DNA from: an uncultured SAR86 cluster bacterium
GTDB lineage: Bacteria > Pseudomonadota > Gammaproteobacteria > Magnimaribacterales > D2472
Length of the DNA: 64,000 nucleotides
Direction: 5' to 3'
Assembly: GCA_902627055.1 (NCBI GenBank)
Contig: CACOHS010000001.1
Coordinates: 186,001-250,000, forward strand
Position numbers and translations under genes: made by a program. Under the pieces are notes generated by a model that saw nothing but the letters and a program-made list of their open reading frames with translations, did no database searches and was not told the DNA's origin. Positions 1-9,012 of this stretch are shown piece after piece (the first letter of the stretch is position 1; every line of letters starts with the position of its first letter).

Positions 1-227
1 TTAAAATTATCTTTTAAAAGTCCAGCTTCGATATTCGCGCAAACTTCCTCCCAGTTAAAAGGATTATCATCTTGTCCCTTTCCTCCAGATGCTCCTTGCA
101 CGTCTCTTACTTGAATGATTACTTGACCAGTTTTAGCTAAGCATCTTTTAAATAATTCTTGATGGCCATCATGCCAAGGTTGCCATCTTCCAAGCATTTG
201 AACAGTGGGCTTCTTCCAATCAAACAT
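1..227 (-). CDS. cytidylyltransferase-fold nucleotidyltransferase, 3' truncated by window edge
   Basis: Partial gene: it starts with ATG at 227 and runs off the window at base 1, so only the first 75 residues are visible. Residues 12-21 read LGRWQPWHDG followed by HQELF, the G-R-x-Q-P-x-H-x-G-H nucleotide-binding signature of the HIGH-type nucleotidyltransferase superfamily (NMN adenylyltransferase, glycerol-3-phosphate cytidylyltransferase and relatives). The substrate cannot be told from this fragment. It overlaps the 3' end of the upstream kinase-like gene by 8 bases, so the two are probably co-translated, and a nucleotide-activating pair is likely. The pairing resembles nucleotidyltransferase/APS-kinase-like pairs I recall from surface-polysaccharide islands and phages of marine bacteria (memory, not checked). 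Confidence 0.75.
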   Translation of the reverse strand, partial: MFDWKKPTVQMLGRWQPWHDGHQELFKRCLAKTGQVIIQVRDVQGASGGKGQDDNPFNWEEVCANIEAGLLKDNF

Positions 228-630
228 TCTTTAATATCTCCTTGGCAATGTCATCATGATTGTGCTCATTCCACTCTGTTACATGAAAATCAACTCTTTC
301 AGGATCTTGAAAAAGCTTATTAGTGTCGTCGTATCTACCCTCTTTAATTGTGTCCATCCAAATTACAATATCGGCACTGAAATTTTCCCGAGTTTCTTTA
401 GTAGGGCAAACAAAATCGCACACAACATACCTTCCATGTGTCTTCTCAAAATCCGCAAAAGCTTTCATCCTCATAGATTGCCGTGCTCTTCCTGCATCAG
501 AAAAATCCCAATCATTTGCCATCTTCCTTACTTGATCGGCGTTGTACCAGGCAGCATTAAGCAAAGGCACTAATCTCTGAGTAAGGTAAGTTTTTCCACT
601 TCCCGGTAATCCCATGACTAAAATTTTCAT
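220..630 (-). CDS. adenylylsulfate-kinase-like P-loop protein
   Basis: 136-residue P-loop kinase. Walker A is GLPGSGKT at residues 7-14. A second block, NADQVRKMANDWDFS, followed by GRARQSMRM, matches the D-x-V-R ... N ... D-F-S-x-x-G/D-R-x-x-x-x-R-R region of APS kinase (CysC). The protein is shorter than CysC (about 200 residues), and no sulfate adenylyltransferase gene is beside it, so phosphorylation of adenylylsulfate is not established; a nucleotide- or sugar-linked substrate is equally possible. It is followed, with 8 bases of overlap, by the truncated nucleotidyltransferase, and preceded by a membrane protein on the same strand 9 bases away. Family assignment is fairly sure; function is open. 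Confidence 0.75.
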   Translation of the reverse strand: MKILVMGLPGSGKTYLTQRLVPLLNAAWYNADQVRKMANDWDFSDAGRARQSMRMKAFADFEKTHGRYVVCDFVCPTKETRENFSADIVIWMDTIKEGRYDDTNKLFQDPERVDFHVTEWNEHNHDDIAKEILKNV

Positions 631-639
631 CTCGATAAA

Positions 640-1332
640 CTATCCTGTTTGTTGGCTTTGCTTTACAGACTTGTACAGACTAAAAAATAAATAAAACAGA
701 GGCATTAAAGTTGCATATTTAATTAATGTAGTAATAACCAAAAACCATAAACTTCCATCAGCAATAATAGTTCCACCTAAAAGTCCAAAAATTAACTGGA
801 TGCCCATAAATGTTGTTGTAAGGAGAAATAATTTAGTTGCAAATTCTTCGGTTAAACTCCAAGATTCGCCAAGAGAATCCATGGCTCCTTTTTCATCAAA
901 CATAATAAATAAAGGGAATAAACCCAAGCGGCCGTATAAATAAAAACCTGGCAAAATTAACATTAGAAAGCCCAGTCCATATGCAATGGAATGCATGATA
1001 TTTGCCCACAAGAGAGGAAAAAACTTTTTCAAGCCTGCAAAAAGTGCTTGATATGGCGTTATTGAATTTCCGTTTGATAATGAACGAAATGCAACCATAC
1101 AACCTCCACTCAATGCAACAGATAATATTATTGATGCAATTAAAAGAATAGAAAATTGAAAGGATATTTCGCCAATTGCTTCAAGAGCTGCGCTATCAGA
1201 ACTTGTTTGAATGTCTATGGAACCTATGAGACTAGCTAATGCAACCTCAAGTGTAATTACAGGCACACATAATATAAATAAATAACCTATATTACTTAGA
1301 CAAAAATTTATGGAGGAAAAAAATTGTTGCAT
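640..1332 (-). CDS. YciC/UPF0259-like multi-pass membrane protein
   Basis: 230 residues with about five to six hydrophobic stretches (roughly 12-37, 55-80, 105-130, 133-155, 165-185, 190-220), so an inner-membrane protein. Overall length and the pattern of a Gly/Leu-rich core (LMLILPGFYLYGRLGLFPLF) followed by an acidic segment with DSLGESWSL resemble the UPF0259 (YciC) family of gammaproteobacteria, about 247 residues in E. coli, whose function is not known. It lies between tyrS and the APS-kinase-like gene on the same strand. The family call rests on pattern memory and is moderate. Confidence 0.6.
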   Translation of the reverse strand: MQQFFSSINFCLSNIGYLFILCVPVITLEVALASLIGSIDIQTSSDSAALEAIGEISFQFSILLIASIILSVALSGGCMVAFRSLSNGNSITPYQALFAGLKKFFPLLWANIMHSIAYGLGFLMLILPGFYLYGRLGLFPLFIMFDEKGAMDSLGESWSLTEEFATKLFLLTTTFMGIQLIFGLLGGTIIADGSLWFLVITTLIKYATLMPLFYLFFSLYKSVKQSQQTG

Positions 1333-1367
1333 GATGTGTGTGTTTAGGATTAATTATATTATGAAAT

Positions 1368-2555
1368 TCAAAGGATAATTTTTTTAAATTTTCTTTTGCC
1401 CACTTGATAAACTGCTGAGGTACCAATAAAAACTTGATGAGTTTTATCAGTTATTTTTTGCTCATCGATTCTAACTGCTCCTTGCTGAATCATTCTCATT
1501 GCTTCAGAAGTACTTGAAGTCATGCCGCAATCTTTTAACAAATTAGCTAGTGGAATAGAGTCTCCTGAAATTTTATGCAATATTTCTTCAATATCATCTG
1601 GAATATTCTTTTTTTGGAATTGATCAATAAAGTTTATTTCTGCATCATTTGCTGATTTTTCATCATGGAAGCGAGCAATTAGCTCTTTGGCTAATTCAAT
1701 TTTTATGTCTCTTGGATTCTTCCCATTATCTTGCTCAGATTTTAAGACATTAATTTCATCAGAAGATTTAAAACTCAACAGATCAAACCATCTCCACATG
1801 AGTTCATCTGATATAGACATAATTTTTCCAAACATCTCATTTGGAGACTCATCAATTCCAACATAATTATCTAAAGATTTAGACATTTTATTTTTTCCAT
1901 CTAAACCCTCAAGAATTGGAACAGTGATAACAACTTGAGGTTCTTGACCAAATGCCCTTTGAAGATCCCTGCCTACCAAAAGATTAAACTTTTGATCGGT
2001 ACCACCGAGCTCTACATCCGCATGCAACTTTATTGAATCATTAGCTTGAATCAGAGGGTATAATAATTCATGCAAAGCGATGCTCTGATTTGACTTATAC
2101 CTTTTATTAAAATCATCGCGCTCAAGCATTCTGGCTAAATTATATTGAGATGCAAGTTTGATTACTCCCTCAGCACCAAGTTTTTTGCTCCATTCTGAAT
2201 TGAACCTTACATCTGTTAACTTAGAGTCTAAAATTTTAAAAATTTGCGTTTTATAAGATTTAGCATTCTTATCAATATCAGTTTTATCTAATGGCGGTCT
2301 AGTTTTATTTTTTCCAGAAGGATCTCCAATCATTCCAGTAAAATCACCAATTAAAAATATTATTTGATGTCCTAACTGTTGAAAATGTCTAAGTTTATTA
2401 ATCAAGACTGTATGGCCTAGGTGCAAATCTGGTGCAGTTGGATCAAAACCAGCCTTTACAATAAGCTGCTTCTTGGATTTGAGTTTTTTCAAAAGCTCAT
2501 CCTCGCCAATCAGCTCATCAATGCCTCGTTTGATTAAATTTAGATCTTCTTTCAT
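1368..2555 (-). CDS. tyrS: tyrosyl-tRNA synthetase
   Basis: 395 residues. Charges tRNA-Tyr with tyrosine in the cytoplasm. Class I signatures are present: HLGH at residues 45-48 within the Rossmann fold, the tyrosine-pocket segment [14 protein letters not shown], and KMSKS at 223-227. The C-terminal 60 residues form an S4-like RNA-binding domain. The KMSKS form and the length of just under 400 fit the TyrZ-type bacterial TyrRS found in Pseudomonas and Haemophilus rather than the 424-residue E. coli type. It is divergent from mepM, with a 125-base gap between; tyrS, mepM, anmK and erpA are neighbours in Pseudomonas as well. Confidence 0.96.
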   Translation of the reverse strand: MKEDLNLIKRGIDELIGEDELLKKLKSKKQLIVKAGFDPTAPDLHLGHTVLINKLRHFQQLGHQIIFLIGDFTGMIGDPSGKNKTRPPLDKTDIDKNAKSYKTQIFKILDSKLTDVRFNSEWSKKLGAEGVIKLASQYNLARMLERDDFNKRYKSNQSIALHELLYPLIQANDSIKLHADVELGGTDQKFNLLVGRDLQRAFGQEPQVVITVPILEGLDGKNKMSKSLDNYVGIDESPNEMFGKIMSISDELMWRWFDLLSFKSSDEINVLKSEQDNGKNPRDIKIELAKELIARFHDEKSANDAEINFIDQFQKKNIPDDIEEILHKISGDSIPLANLLKDCGMTSSTSEAMRMIQQGAVRIDEQKITDKTHQVFIGTSAVYQVGKRKFKKIIL

Positions 2556-2680
2556 TTGTTATCATTTATTATAGTATTTAATCAAATAAATGTATGAAAT
2601 CATGTGGCTGGCCAATAGAAAAATTAATACAAATGATCATGGGCTGCCTGCCAAAGTGAATCAAATTATTTTTTAAAACT

Positions 2681-3937
2681 GTGAGTACTTATAAACCCAA
2701 CATAAGAATATTGCCGTTCGTCCTCATTGCAGTTTTTGCAATACTATTAATTTATGATGCTGGACTTGAGCAAGAAGAGCTAGTTCCTGAATTGATTTCG
2801 GAATCCTTATCTATAAATATTCAAAATGATCAAAATATTCAATCAAGAGATATCCATATTGTTGAACAGGGTGAAAATTTATCTTTAATATTTGAAAAAT
2901 ATAAAGTCTCATTAAATGATACTTACAAAATTTTTAGGGAAGATAAAACTGGTGAAGTAAAAAGTATAAGGCCTAAGGACAGATTAGAGTTTATATCTTC
3001 AGGTGATGAGTTAAGTAAAATTATTATCAATAAAGGGCCCCTTCTTTCATATCAAATTAGTATTTTTCCTGAAATTTCAATAAAAAAAATTCAGAAAAAA
3101 CCTGAGCTTATTAACTCCTTTAAAACTGGATTAATAGATTCTTCTTTCTATTTAGCTGGATTGAAGAGCGAAATTCCAGAAAGTGTAATTATGGATCTAG
3201 CATATATTTTTGGTTGGGATATTGATTTTGTTTTTGATATCAGGGCTGGTGATAGATTTAAAATTCTTTATGAAACAGCCTTTGTTGATGGCCAGCAAAT
3301 TGAAAATGGAAGCATTTTAATGGCTGAATTTTACAATCAGAATAATCTATATACAGCAATTAGATACAAAGGTAGGAACAAAAAATGGGAATATTTCAAT
3401 GATGATGGCAAGAGTTTAGAAAAAGCTTTTTTGAGAGCACCACTTGATTTTGCTTATGTCAGTTCCCATTTCAATCCAAACAGAAGACATCCTATTTTAA
3501 ATACTATAAGAGCTCACAATGGTGTTGATTATGCTGCAAAAAGAGGTACTCCCATTCGAGCAACCGGCGAAGGTGTTATTCAGTCGGTTGGATGGAAAAG
3601 TGGTTATGGAAGAACAATTGTAATTCGGCATGGGGGTGAAATAACAACTTTATATGCTCACTTAGAAAAATATCACTCGAGTATTTCCAGAGGAATGAAA
3701 GTTACTCAGGGGCAAACTATAGGTTATGTTGGTGACTCAGGTTTAGCTACAGCTCCCCATTTGCATTATGAGTTTAGGATTGGAGAGAAAAGGACTGATC
3801 CTTTAAAAGTCCCATTGCCTTCAGCATCTCCAATCAATAAATCTGAAATGAATCTATTTAAAGTACAAAGAAATAATTACATACAAATATCAGATCAGTT
3901 ATTATCTAAAGATCCTAATGAAAAGCTATTCCGGTAA
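2681..3937 (+). CDS. mepM: M23 murein DD-endopeptidase with LysM-like domain
   Basis: 418 residues from a GTG start. An N-terminal hydrophobic segment (residues 10-25) anchors or exports it. A LysM-like region (about 55-105, containing VEQGENLSLIFEKY) is followed by the lysostaphin-type M23 peptidase domain. Zinc ligands visible are H279 and D283 (HNGVD) and the HLH motif near residue 360 (APHLHYEFR). It should cleave D-Ala-mDAP cross-links in periplasmic peptidoglycan to allow insertion of new strands, as MepM does in E. coli. It overlaps anmK by 20 bases, linking murein cleavage with murein-sugar recycling. No clear Shine-Dalgarno precedes the GTG; the start was chosen because it gives a complete membrane segment. 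Confidence 0.9.
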   Translation: MSTYKPNIRILPFVLIAVFAILLIYDAGLEQEELVPELISESLSINIQNDQNIQSRDIHIVEQGENLSLIFEKYKVSLNDTYKIFREDKTGEVKSIRPKDRLEFISSGDELSKIIINKGPLLSYQISIFPEISIKKIQKKPELINSFKTGLIDSSFYLAGLKSEIPESVIMDLAYIFGWDIDFVFDIRAGDRFKILYETAFVDGQQIENGSILMAEFYNQNNLYTAIRYKGRNKKWEYFNDDGKSLEKAFLRAPLDFAYVSSHFNPNRRHPILNTIRAHNGVDYAAKRGTPIRATGEGVIQSVGWKSGYGRTIVIRHGGEITTLYAHLEKYHSSISRGMKVTQGQTIGYVGDSGLATAPHLHYEFRIGEKRTDPLKVPLPSASPINKSEMNLFKVQRNNYIQISDQLLSKDPNEKLFR

Positions 3938-5012
3938 AATTTTTATTGGCACAATGAGTGGTACCAGTCACGATGGAATTGATATTTGCTCAGTAAGCAT
4001 TACCAATAAAAAAATAGAATTATTAAATTTTGGTTCCTACAAATACCCAAATAGCTTAAGGAAAGATATTTCAGATGTAATCCAACATCAGAAATTAAGC
4101 CTAAATAAATATATTGAACTAGATAAAAAAATAGGCATTGCTTTTGGCAAATCTATAAATAAGTTTCTTGCAAAAAACAAAATAAATAAAAATCAAATTT
4201 TGGCAATAGGTTTGTCCGGACAGACATTGTTTCATGCACCTAAGCATAAATATCCATTTTCAATTCAGGCCGGTGACCCAAAAATAGTGTCTATGGAATG
4301 TTGTTTAGATGTTGTGAGTGATTTTAGAAATGATCATATAAATCTTGGTGGAGAAGGTGCTCCGCTTGTTCCAGAATTTCATCAAAAAATATTTGCGAGA
4401 AAAAATTCTTCGCTATTTATATTAAACATTGGCGGAATATCGAATTTTACCTTCCTTGATGGAAAAGAAAGTTTTTATGGATCTGACTGCGGACCTGGAA
4501 ACGCATTGATGGATGCTTACTGCCAAACTTCTCTTAATCTTCCCTTTGATAAAAATGGTAATCTTGCCAAAAATGGAAAAGTTCATCATCAAGCATTAAA
4601 AAAAATGCTGAGTCATCCCTTCTTCAAAAAAAGGCATCCAAAGTCTACTGGCAAAGAAGTATTTAATTTCAGATTTATTCCAAAAGAGTTATTAAAAAAA
4701 TCCCCTAATGATATTTTGGCTACATTAAATGAGTTAACTGCCATTAGCATAGCAAAATCTCTTCATGCACAGAATAAATTACCTGGGCAGATAATCATCT
4801 GTGGTGGTGGGATTAAAAATGGATTTTTAATTAATTCAATTAAAAGACTTACAAAAATTGATCTTGTGACTAGTAGCGAGTTTGGACTAGATCCTCAAGC
4901 AATTGAAGCTATGGCTTTTGGATGGATGGCTAGTCAACGAATTTACAAAAATTTACTTTGCGTAAAAGATAAAAAGGGACTGCTTGGAAAAATTACAAAA
5001 TCTATACAGTAA
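3918..5012 (+). CDS. anmK: anhydro-N-acetylmuramic acid kinase
   Basis: 364 residues, the usual AnmK length. It phosphorylates and hydrates 1,6-anhydro-MurNAc released by lytic transglycosylases to give MurNAc-6-phosphate, a peptidoglycan recycling step in the cytoplasm. Family signatures: phosphate-binding [12 protein letters not shown] at residues 11-22, the GLSGQTLFH region, [10 protein letters not shown], and the adenosine-binding IICGGGIKN near residue 295. The start lies inside mepM (20-base overlap), so the pair is translationally coupled. Its 3' end overlaps the convergent erpA gene by 11 bases. Confidence 0.96.
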   Translation: MKSYSGKIFIGTMSGTSHDGIDICSVSITNKKIELLNFGSYKYPNSLRKDISDVIQHQKLSLNKYIELDKKIGIAFGKSINKFLAKNKINKNQILAIGLSGQTLFHAPKHKYPFSIQAGDPKIVSMECCLDVVSDFRNDHINLGGEGAPLVPEFHQKIFARKNSSLFILNIGGISNFTFLDGKESFYGSDCGPGNALMDAYCQTSLNLPFDKNGNLAKNGKVHHQALKKMLSHPFFKKRHPKSTGKEVFNFRFIPKELLKKSPNDILATLNELTAISIAKSLHAQNKLPGQIIICGGGIKNGFLINSIKRLTKIDLVTSSEFGLDPQAIEAMAFGWMASQRIYKNLLCVKDKKGLLGKITKSIQ

Positions 5013-5337
5013 ATGACTCGCCACATCCGCATGTAGTTTTCGCATTGGGATTAGTAATTAGAAATTTCGAACCAGAAAGGTCCTCTACATAATCTAAAGT
5101 TGCACCATAAAGATATGGATAAGAAAGCGAGTCTAATAAAATAGTGAAACCTTCAAAATCTAAAATATCGTCATCTCCTGCTGGATTATCATCAAACTTA
5201 AAGCCATACTGAAAACCAGAGCAGCCTCCTCCAGTTACATAAACCCTAAAAAAGTTTGATTGTTGTTCAGGCAAAAGCCCTTGAATTCGCTTAATTGCAT
5301 TAGAGCTAACAGTAATGGATGTTGATTCAATATTCAT
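5002..5337 (-). CDS. erpA: iron-sulfur cluster insertion protein ErpA
   Basis: 111-residue A-type Fe-S carrier. The three conserved cluster-binding cysteines are C39 ([11 protein letters not shown]) and C103/C105 (TCGCGESF). ErpA hands [4Fe-4S] clusters to apoproteins; in E. coli these include isoprenoid enzymes. Position beside anmK, convergent and overlapping by 11 bases, is the arrangement seen in pseudomonads, which favours erpA over iscA. No isc or suf genes are in the window. Confidence 0.92.
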   Translation of the reverse strand: MNIESTSITVSSNAIKRIQGLLPEQQSNFFRVYVTGGGCSGFQYGFKFDDNPAGDDDILDFEGFTILLDSLSYPYLYGATLDYVEDLSGSKFLITNPNAKTTCGCGESFTV

Positions 5338-5415
5338 ATGGTATTTATTCTATAGGATTCATAATTATTTTTTCAAGATTAGTAGATAGAAGTTAAAATA
5401 TTTTAAATATTAATT

Positions 5416-5955
5416 ATGAAAAGAATACTTATTACATACTCAACTACTGATGGGCAAACAAAATTGATATGTGAAAAAATAAAAAGTGTCTTGGATGAAG
5501 CTTTTATGGTTGATTTGCAATCAATACAAAACATAAAGGAGAATTTTGAAGTTCTTAATAAAAGTTTTGAACATGTTATTGTTGGGGCAAGTATAAGATA
5601 TGGAAAACACTCCAAGGATGTGTATGATTTCATTAGAAATAATATTGATTTCTTGGAGAGTTCAAGTAATGCATTTTTTAGTGTCAACGTAGTAGCAAGA
5701 AAACCAGAAAAAAATACACCTGAAACAAATCCTTACATAAAAAAATTTTTAACACTTTCAAATTGGACTCCAAATAAATTAGCAGTCTTTGCAGGCAAGG
5801 TAGATTATCCAAAATATCGATTTATCGATAAAAATATGATTAGACTTATCATGTGGATTACGAATGGGCCTACAGACATTTCTAAAACTTATGAATTTAC
5901 AGATTGGGATAAAGTTGAAGAATTTGCACATGAAATAAGAAAAATCTCTCAATAA
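5416..5955 (+). CDS. hemG: flavodoxin-type protoporphyrinogen IX oxidase HemG
   Basis: 179 residues with an N-terminal flavodoxin-like FMN site (TYSTTDGQT at residues 7-15) and the HemG-specific stretches VIVGASIRYGKHS and FFSVNVVARK, then TPNKLAVFAGKVDYPKY. HemG oxidises protoporphyrinogen IX to protoporphyrin IX using quinone as electron acceptor at the inner membrane. It is followed by hemL on the same strand, and several ubiquinone genes lie elsewhere in this window. Length is as in E. coli HemG (181). Confidence 0.9.
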   Translation: MKRILITYSTTDGQTKLICEKIKSVLDEAFMVDLQSIQNIKENFEVLNKSFEHVIVGASIRYGKHSKDVYDFIRNNIDFLESSSNAFFSVNVVARKPEKNTPETNPYIKKFLTLSNWTPNKLAVFAGKVDYPKYRFIDKNMIRLIMWITNGPTDISKTYEFTDWDKVEEFAHEIRKISQ

Positions 5956-6030
5956 ATTTGATATCATTCACGCGCACATTATTAATAAAAAATAAATGAT
6001 TAAGTAGTAATTAGTTTTATAAAAAAACCT

Positions 6031-7314
6031 TTGAAAAGAAATAAATCAGAATCTCTCTTTGAGCAAGCTCAGACACTAATGCCAGGTGGTGTAAATTCAC
6101 CTGTGAGAGCATTTAAAAACGTTGACGGCAAGCCTGTTTTTTTTAAGTCTGCTAAAGGTCCAACTTTAATTGATGAGGATGATAATCAATACATAGATTT
6201 CATTGGATCCTGGGGTCCTATGATACTTGGACACTCAAATCCAGTTGTCTTAAATGCAATAAAAGCTCAGCTTGAGCTTGGAACAAGCTACGGGGCTCCA
6301 ACAAGTCTTGAGAGTGAGCTTGCAAAAATAATTAAGAGCCAAGTCCCTTCTATGGAAAAAATAAGAATGGTTAATTCTGGAACTGAAGCAACAATGAGCT
6401 GCATTAGATTGGCTAGAGGATTCACTGGTAAAAATAAGATTATTAAATTTACTGGTTGCTATCATGGACACGTTGATTCTTTACTTGTGAAAGCTGGTTC
6501 TGGCGTTTCTACTTTTGGTTTACCAGATTCTCCTGGGATACCCAAAGAATTAGCAGCGCTAACATACAGTTGTCATTACAATGACATAGAGTCTGTAATA
6601 GAAATTGCAAATGAAATTGGTGATGATTTAGCTGCAATTATTGTCGAGCCTGTTGCTGGAAATATGGGCTTCATTCCTGGAGAGCAAGAATTTCTTTCAA
6701 CTTTACGAAAATTATGCAATGAATTTGATTCTCTCCTTATTTTTGATGAAGTAATGTCTGGATTCAGAGTAGCCCTTGGAGGCGCTCAATCTCTATATAA
6801 AATTGAGCCTGATCTAACAGCTCTAGGCAAAGTAATAGGTGGTGGGCTGCCTGTTGGATCTTTTGGAGGAAAAGAAAATATCATGGATCAACTCGCTCCA
6901 ATAGGGCCTATATATCAAGCAGGAACATTATCTGGAAATCCATTGGCAATGAGTGCTGGGATAGCATTACTTAATGCGTTAATCAAAGAAAATCCTTTTG
7001 ATGCATTAGAACTTGCTTCATCAGAAATAATGTTGCACACAAAAAATCTAATGAATGATAAAGGAATACCATTTTCAACTTCTTCTATAGGTGGCATGTT
7101 TGGTTTTTTCTTGAGTGAAAATTTCCCAAAAAATTTTCAAGATGTTTTAGAAACTGATGATGCAATGTTCAAAAAGTTTTTCAACGCATCATTAAATCAG
7201 GGAATATACTTTGCTCCATCTAAATTTGAAGCCGGTTTTATATCCTCAACTCACGATCAGGCTATAATTGATCAAACTAAAAGTAAGATTGAAAAAGCAA
7301 TTAAGGAACTTTAA
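6031..7314 (+). CDS. hemL: glutamate-1-semialdehyde 2,1-aminomutase
   Basis: 427 residues, family length. Converts glutamate-1-semialdehyde to 5-aminolevulinate in the C5 haem pathway with PLP. Visible: the N-terminal signature PGGVNSPVRAF, the NSGTEATMSCIRLARG cofactor segment, FDEVMSGFR, and the PLP lysine K267 in GKVIGGGLPVGSFGG. The start is TTG at 6031 with no convincing Shine-Dalgarno, but no ATG or GTG lies between it and the conserved N-terminus. The following kinase gene starts 2 bases after the stop, so the two share a transcript. Confidence 0.96.
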   Translation: MKRNKSESLFEQAQTLMPGGVNSPVRAFKNVDGKPVFFKSAKGPTLIDEDDNQYIDFIGSWGPMILGHSNPVVLNAIKAQLELGTSYGAPTSLESELAKIIKSQVPSMEKIRMVNSGTEATMSCIRLARGFTGKNKIIKFTGCYHGHVDSLLVKAGSGVSTFGLPDSPGIPKELAALTYSCHYNDIESVIEIANEIGDDLAAIIVEPVAGNMGFIPGEQEFLSTLRKLCNEFDSLLIFDEVMSGFRVALGGAQSLYKIEPDLTALGKVIGGGLPVGSFGGKENIMDQLAPIGPIYQAGTLSGNPLAMSAGIALLNALIKENPFDALELASSEIMLHTKNLMNDKGIPFSTSSIGGMFGFFLSENFPKNFQDVLETDDAMFKKFFNASLNQGIYFAPSKFEAGFISSTHDQAIIDQTKSKIEKAIKEL

Positions 7315-7316
7315 AA

Positions 7317-8321
7317 ATGAAAAATGATATTAGTGCTATAGGAAACGCTCTTGTTGATACTGTGTTTAAAGTAGAACATAGTCTTATCTCTGAGCTAGGC
7401 TTAGAAATAGATCAAATGACTCTTTCCAGCGCTGAAGAACACGCACCAATAATAGATAGACTGATTGCTTCAGGTGCAGAAACAGTATCTGACTGTGGAG
7501 GATCAGCAACCAATAGTCTTGTTGCTGCATCAAGCTTTGGTGCAAAATGTTTTCACACCTGCAAAGTTGCAGATGACCAAGACGGCATAAGATATCTTGA
7601 AAGTATCAAAGAAGCTGGAATTGGCCATAAGGGCAACATGTCATCTGCAAGCTCTATTCCCTCCGGAAAATGCCTGATTCTTGTAACGCCAGATGCCAAA
7701 AGGACAATGACCACTGCATTAAATGTGAGTTCCTTAATGGACGAGAATGATCTTGATTTAGAGCAGATTGCAAATTCAAAAATCTTTTACATCGAAGGAT
7801 ACATGGTAACAAGTGAAGACAACTATAAAGTAACCCTAACGGCGCTTGATCACCTAAAAGACTTTCCTGATGTAAAAATAGCATTGTCATTATCTGATCC
7901 TGGAATTGTCATGGGTTTTAAAGATAAATTTAGAGAATTAGAGTCATATGGCTTAGACTACATTTTTGGAAATGACGATGAAGCTAAGGCTTTTGTAGAA
8001 GAAGAAGATATCGATAAAACATTTTCAAAACTGCAAGATAAACCTTATACCTCAATAATTACTTTGGGTGAAAAAGGTAGTGTTGTAATTACAAAAGAGG
8101 AGGTTATAAATTCTCCGCAATTTAAAATTACTCCTGTCGATACCAATGGTGCAGGAGACATGTTTGCGGGTAGCTTCTTATATGCATTACTTCAAGATCA
8201 AGACTTGAAGTCTTGTGCTGAGTTTGCAAATTATGGTGCTTCAAAGGTTGTAGAAACTTTTGGGCCTAGGCTCAGTCAGGAATCTTATCAAGAAGTATTA
8301 AATAATTATAAAAAAAGCTAG
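7317..8321 (+). CDS. PfkB-family (adenosine-kinase-like) carbohydrate kinase
   Basis: 334 residues. The C-terminal PfkB signature DTNGAGDMFAGSFLYALL carries the catalytic Asp and anion-hole GAGD; the N-terminal GGSATNSLVAASSFGAK matches the substrate-lid region of the adenosine-kinase-like subgroup. Expected reaction: ATP-dependent phosphorylation of a nucleoside or sugar such as adenosine or ribose; the exact substrate is not readable. It sits 2 bases after hemL. Adenosine would be supplied by S-adenosylhomocysteine hydrolase encoded at 57263-58657, which makes an adenosine kinase plausible but unproven. Confidence 0.85.
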   Translation: MKNDISAIGNALVDTVFKVEHSLISELGLEIDQMTLSSAEEHAPIIDRLIASGAETVSDCGGSATNSLVAASSFGAKCFHTCKVADDQDGIRYLESIKEAGIGHKGNMSSASSIPSGKCLILVTPDAKRTMTTALNVSSLMDENDLDLEQIANSKIFYIEGYMVTSEDNYKVTLTALDHLKDFPDVKIALSLSDPGIVMGFKDKFRELESYGLDYIFGNDDEAKAFVEEEDIDKTFSKLQDKPYTSIITLGEKGSVVITKEEVINSPQFKITPVDTNGAGDMFAGSFLYALLQDQDLKSCAEFANYGASKVVETFGPRLSQESYQEVLNNYKKS

Positions 8322-8377
8322 CTTATTGGCCCGCTTTCTGATAATTTCTTGCGCCTAAAAAATTTATTTATATAAAT

Positions 8378-8980
8378 ATGCCTAAAAAAGCGGATACAAA
8401 AAAAACTACTGCTAAGAAAACAACCTCTAAGAAAACTTCATTAAAAAAGTCTTCTACTAAAAAAACTTCTGTTAAGAAAGCTCAAGTTAAGAAATCATCA
8501 GCGAAGAAGTTGCCATCGAAGAGAACTGCTACTAAAAAAACTACGGTAAAGAAATCTACAGCTAGAAAAAGAACCTCTCCAATCTCTTCTTACAAAGGTC
8601 GCAAAGGCGAAAAGTACATGAGTGCTGCTATGAAAAAACACTTTAATGCCGTTTTAATTGATTGGCGCGAGCATTTAAAAGAAGAAATGCAAAAAACTTT
8701 TGATCATCTCAAAAATAAAGGTGAATCGTATGCAGATCCCATCGACCGAGCATCACAAGAGGAAGAGTTTGCTTTTGAGCTTCGAACAAGAGATAGGGAA
8801 AGAAAGCTTATTAACAAAATTGCAGCATCTCTTGAACAAATCAAACAAGATGACTATGGATACTGTTATGCTTGTGGAATAGAAATAGGAGTGAAAAGGC
8901 TTGAAGCTCGTCCAACCGCCACTCATTGTATCGACTGCAAAACGCTTGATGAAATTAAAGAAAAGCAACTTGGTGGTTAA
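8378..8980 (+). CDS. dksA: DksA transcription factor with Lys-rich pentapeptide-repeat N-terminal tail
   Basis: 200 residues against 151 in E. coli. From about residue 70 it is canonical DksA: the coiled-coil tip motif DPIDRA (the D-x-x-D-x-A that reaches the RNA polymerase secondary channel), the EEEFAFELRTRDRERKL helix, and a four-cysteine zinc site (CYACG ... CIDC). DksA potentiates ppGpp control of rRNA and amino-acid promoters. The first 68 residues are extra: Lys-Lys (or Lys-Arg/Arg-Lys) recurs every five residues from 3-4 to 63-64, with Thr, Ser, Ala or Val between. This is like a histone H1-type tail. It precedes pcnB, the usual neighbour, but gluQRS is missing between them. Confidence 0.95.
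   Translation: MPKKADTKKTTAKKTTSKKTSLKKSSTKKTSVKKAQVKKSSAKKLPSKRTATKKTTVKKSTARKRTSPISSYKGRKGEKYMSAAMKKHFNAVLIDWREHLKEEMQKTFDHLKNKGESYADPIDRASQEEEFAFELRTRDRERKLINKIAASLEQIKQDDYGYCYACGIEIGVKRLEARPTATHCIDCKTLDEIKEKQLGG
8384..8572 (+). repeat. 15-base-period repeat coding for the DksA Lys-Lys pentads
   Basis: About thirteen degenerate 15-base units encode x-x-x-K-K pentapeptides at residues 3-65 of DksA. The basic pair never slips out of register: positions 3-4, 8-9, 13-14, 18-19, 23-24, 28-29, 33-34, 38-39, 43-44, 48-49, 53-54, 58-59 and 63-64. Codons vary between units (aaa/aag, act/tct/gct), so the protein period is kept while the DNA has drifted, which suggests selection on the peptide. Confidence 0.85.
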
Positions 8981-9012
8981 AATAACTTCTCAAAAGATAC
9001 TTTTTTAAGCTT

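Noticed and set aside
2599-2654. Imperfect direct repeat ATCATG-TGGCTGGCCAA / ATCATG-GGCTGCCTGCCAA
   Set aside because: Only partial match with indels; no evidence of a regulator site.
2590-2676. 28-codon ATG-initiated frame in the tyrS/mepM gap (plus strand)
   Set aside because: No Shine-Dalgarno, no recognisable peptide features, and chance frames of this size are expected.
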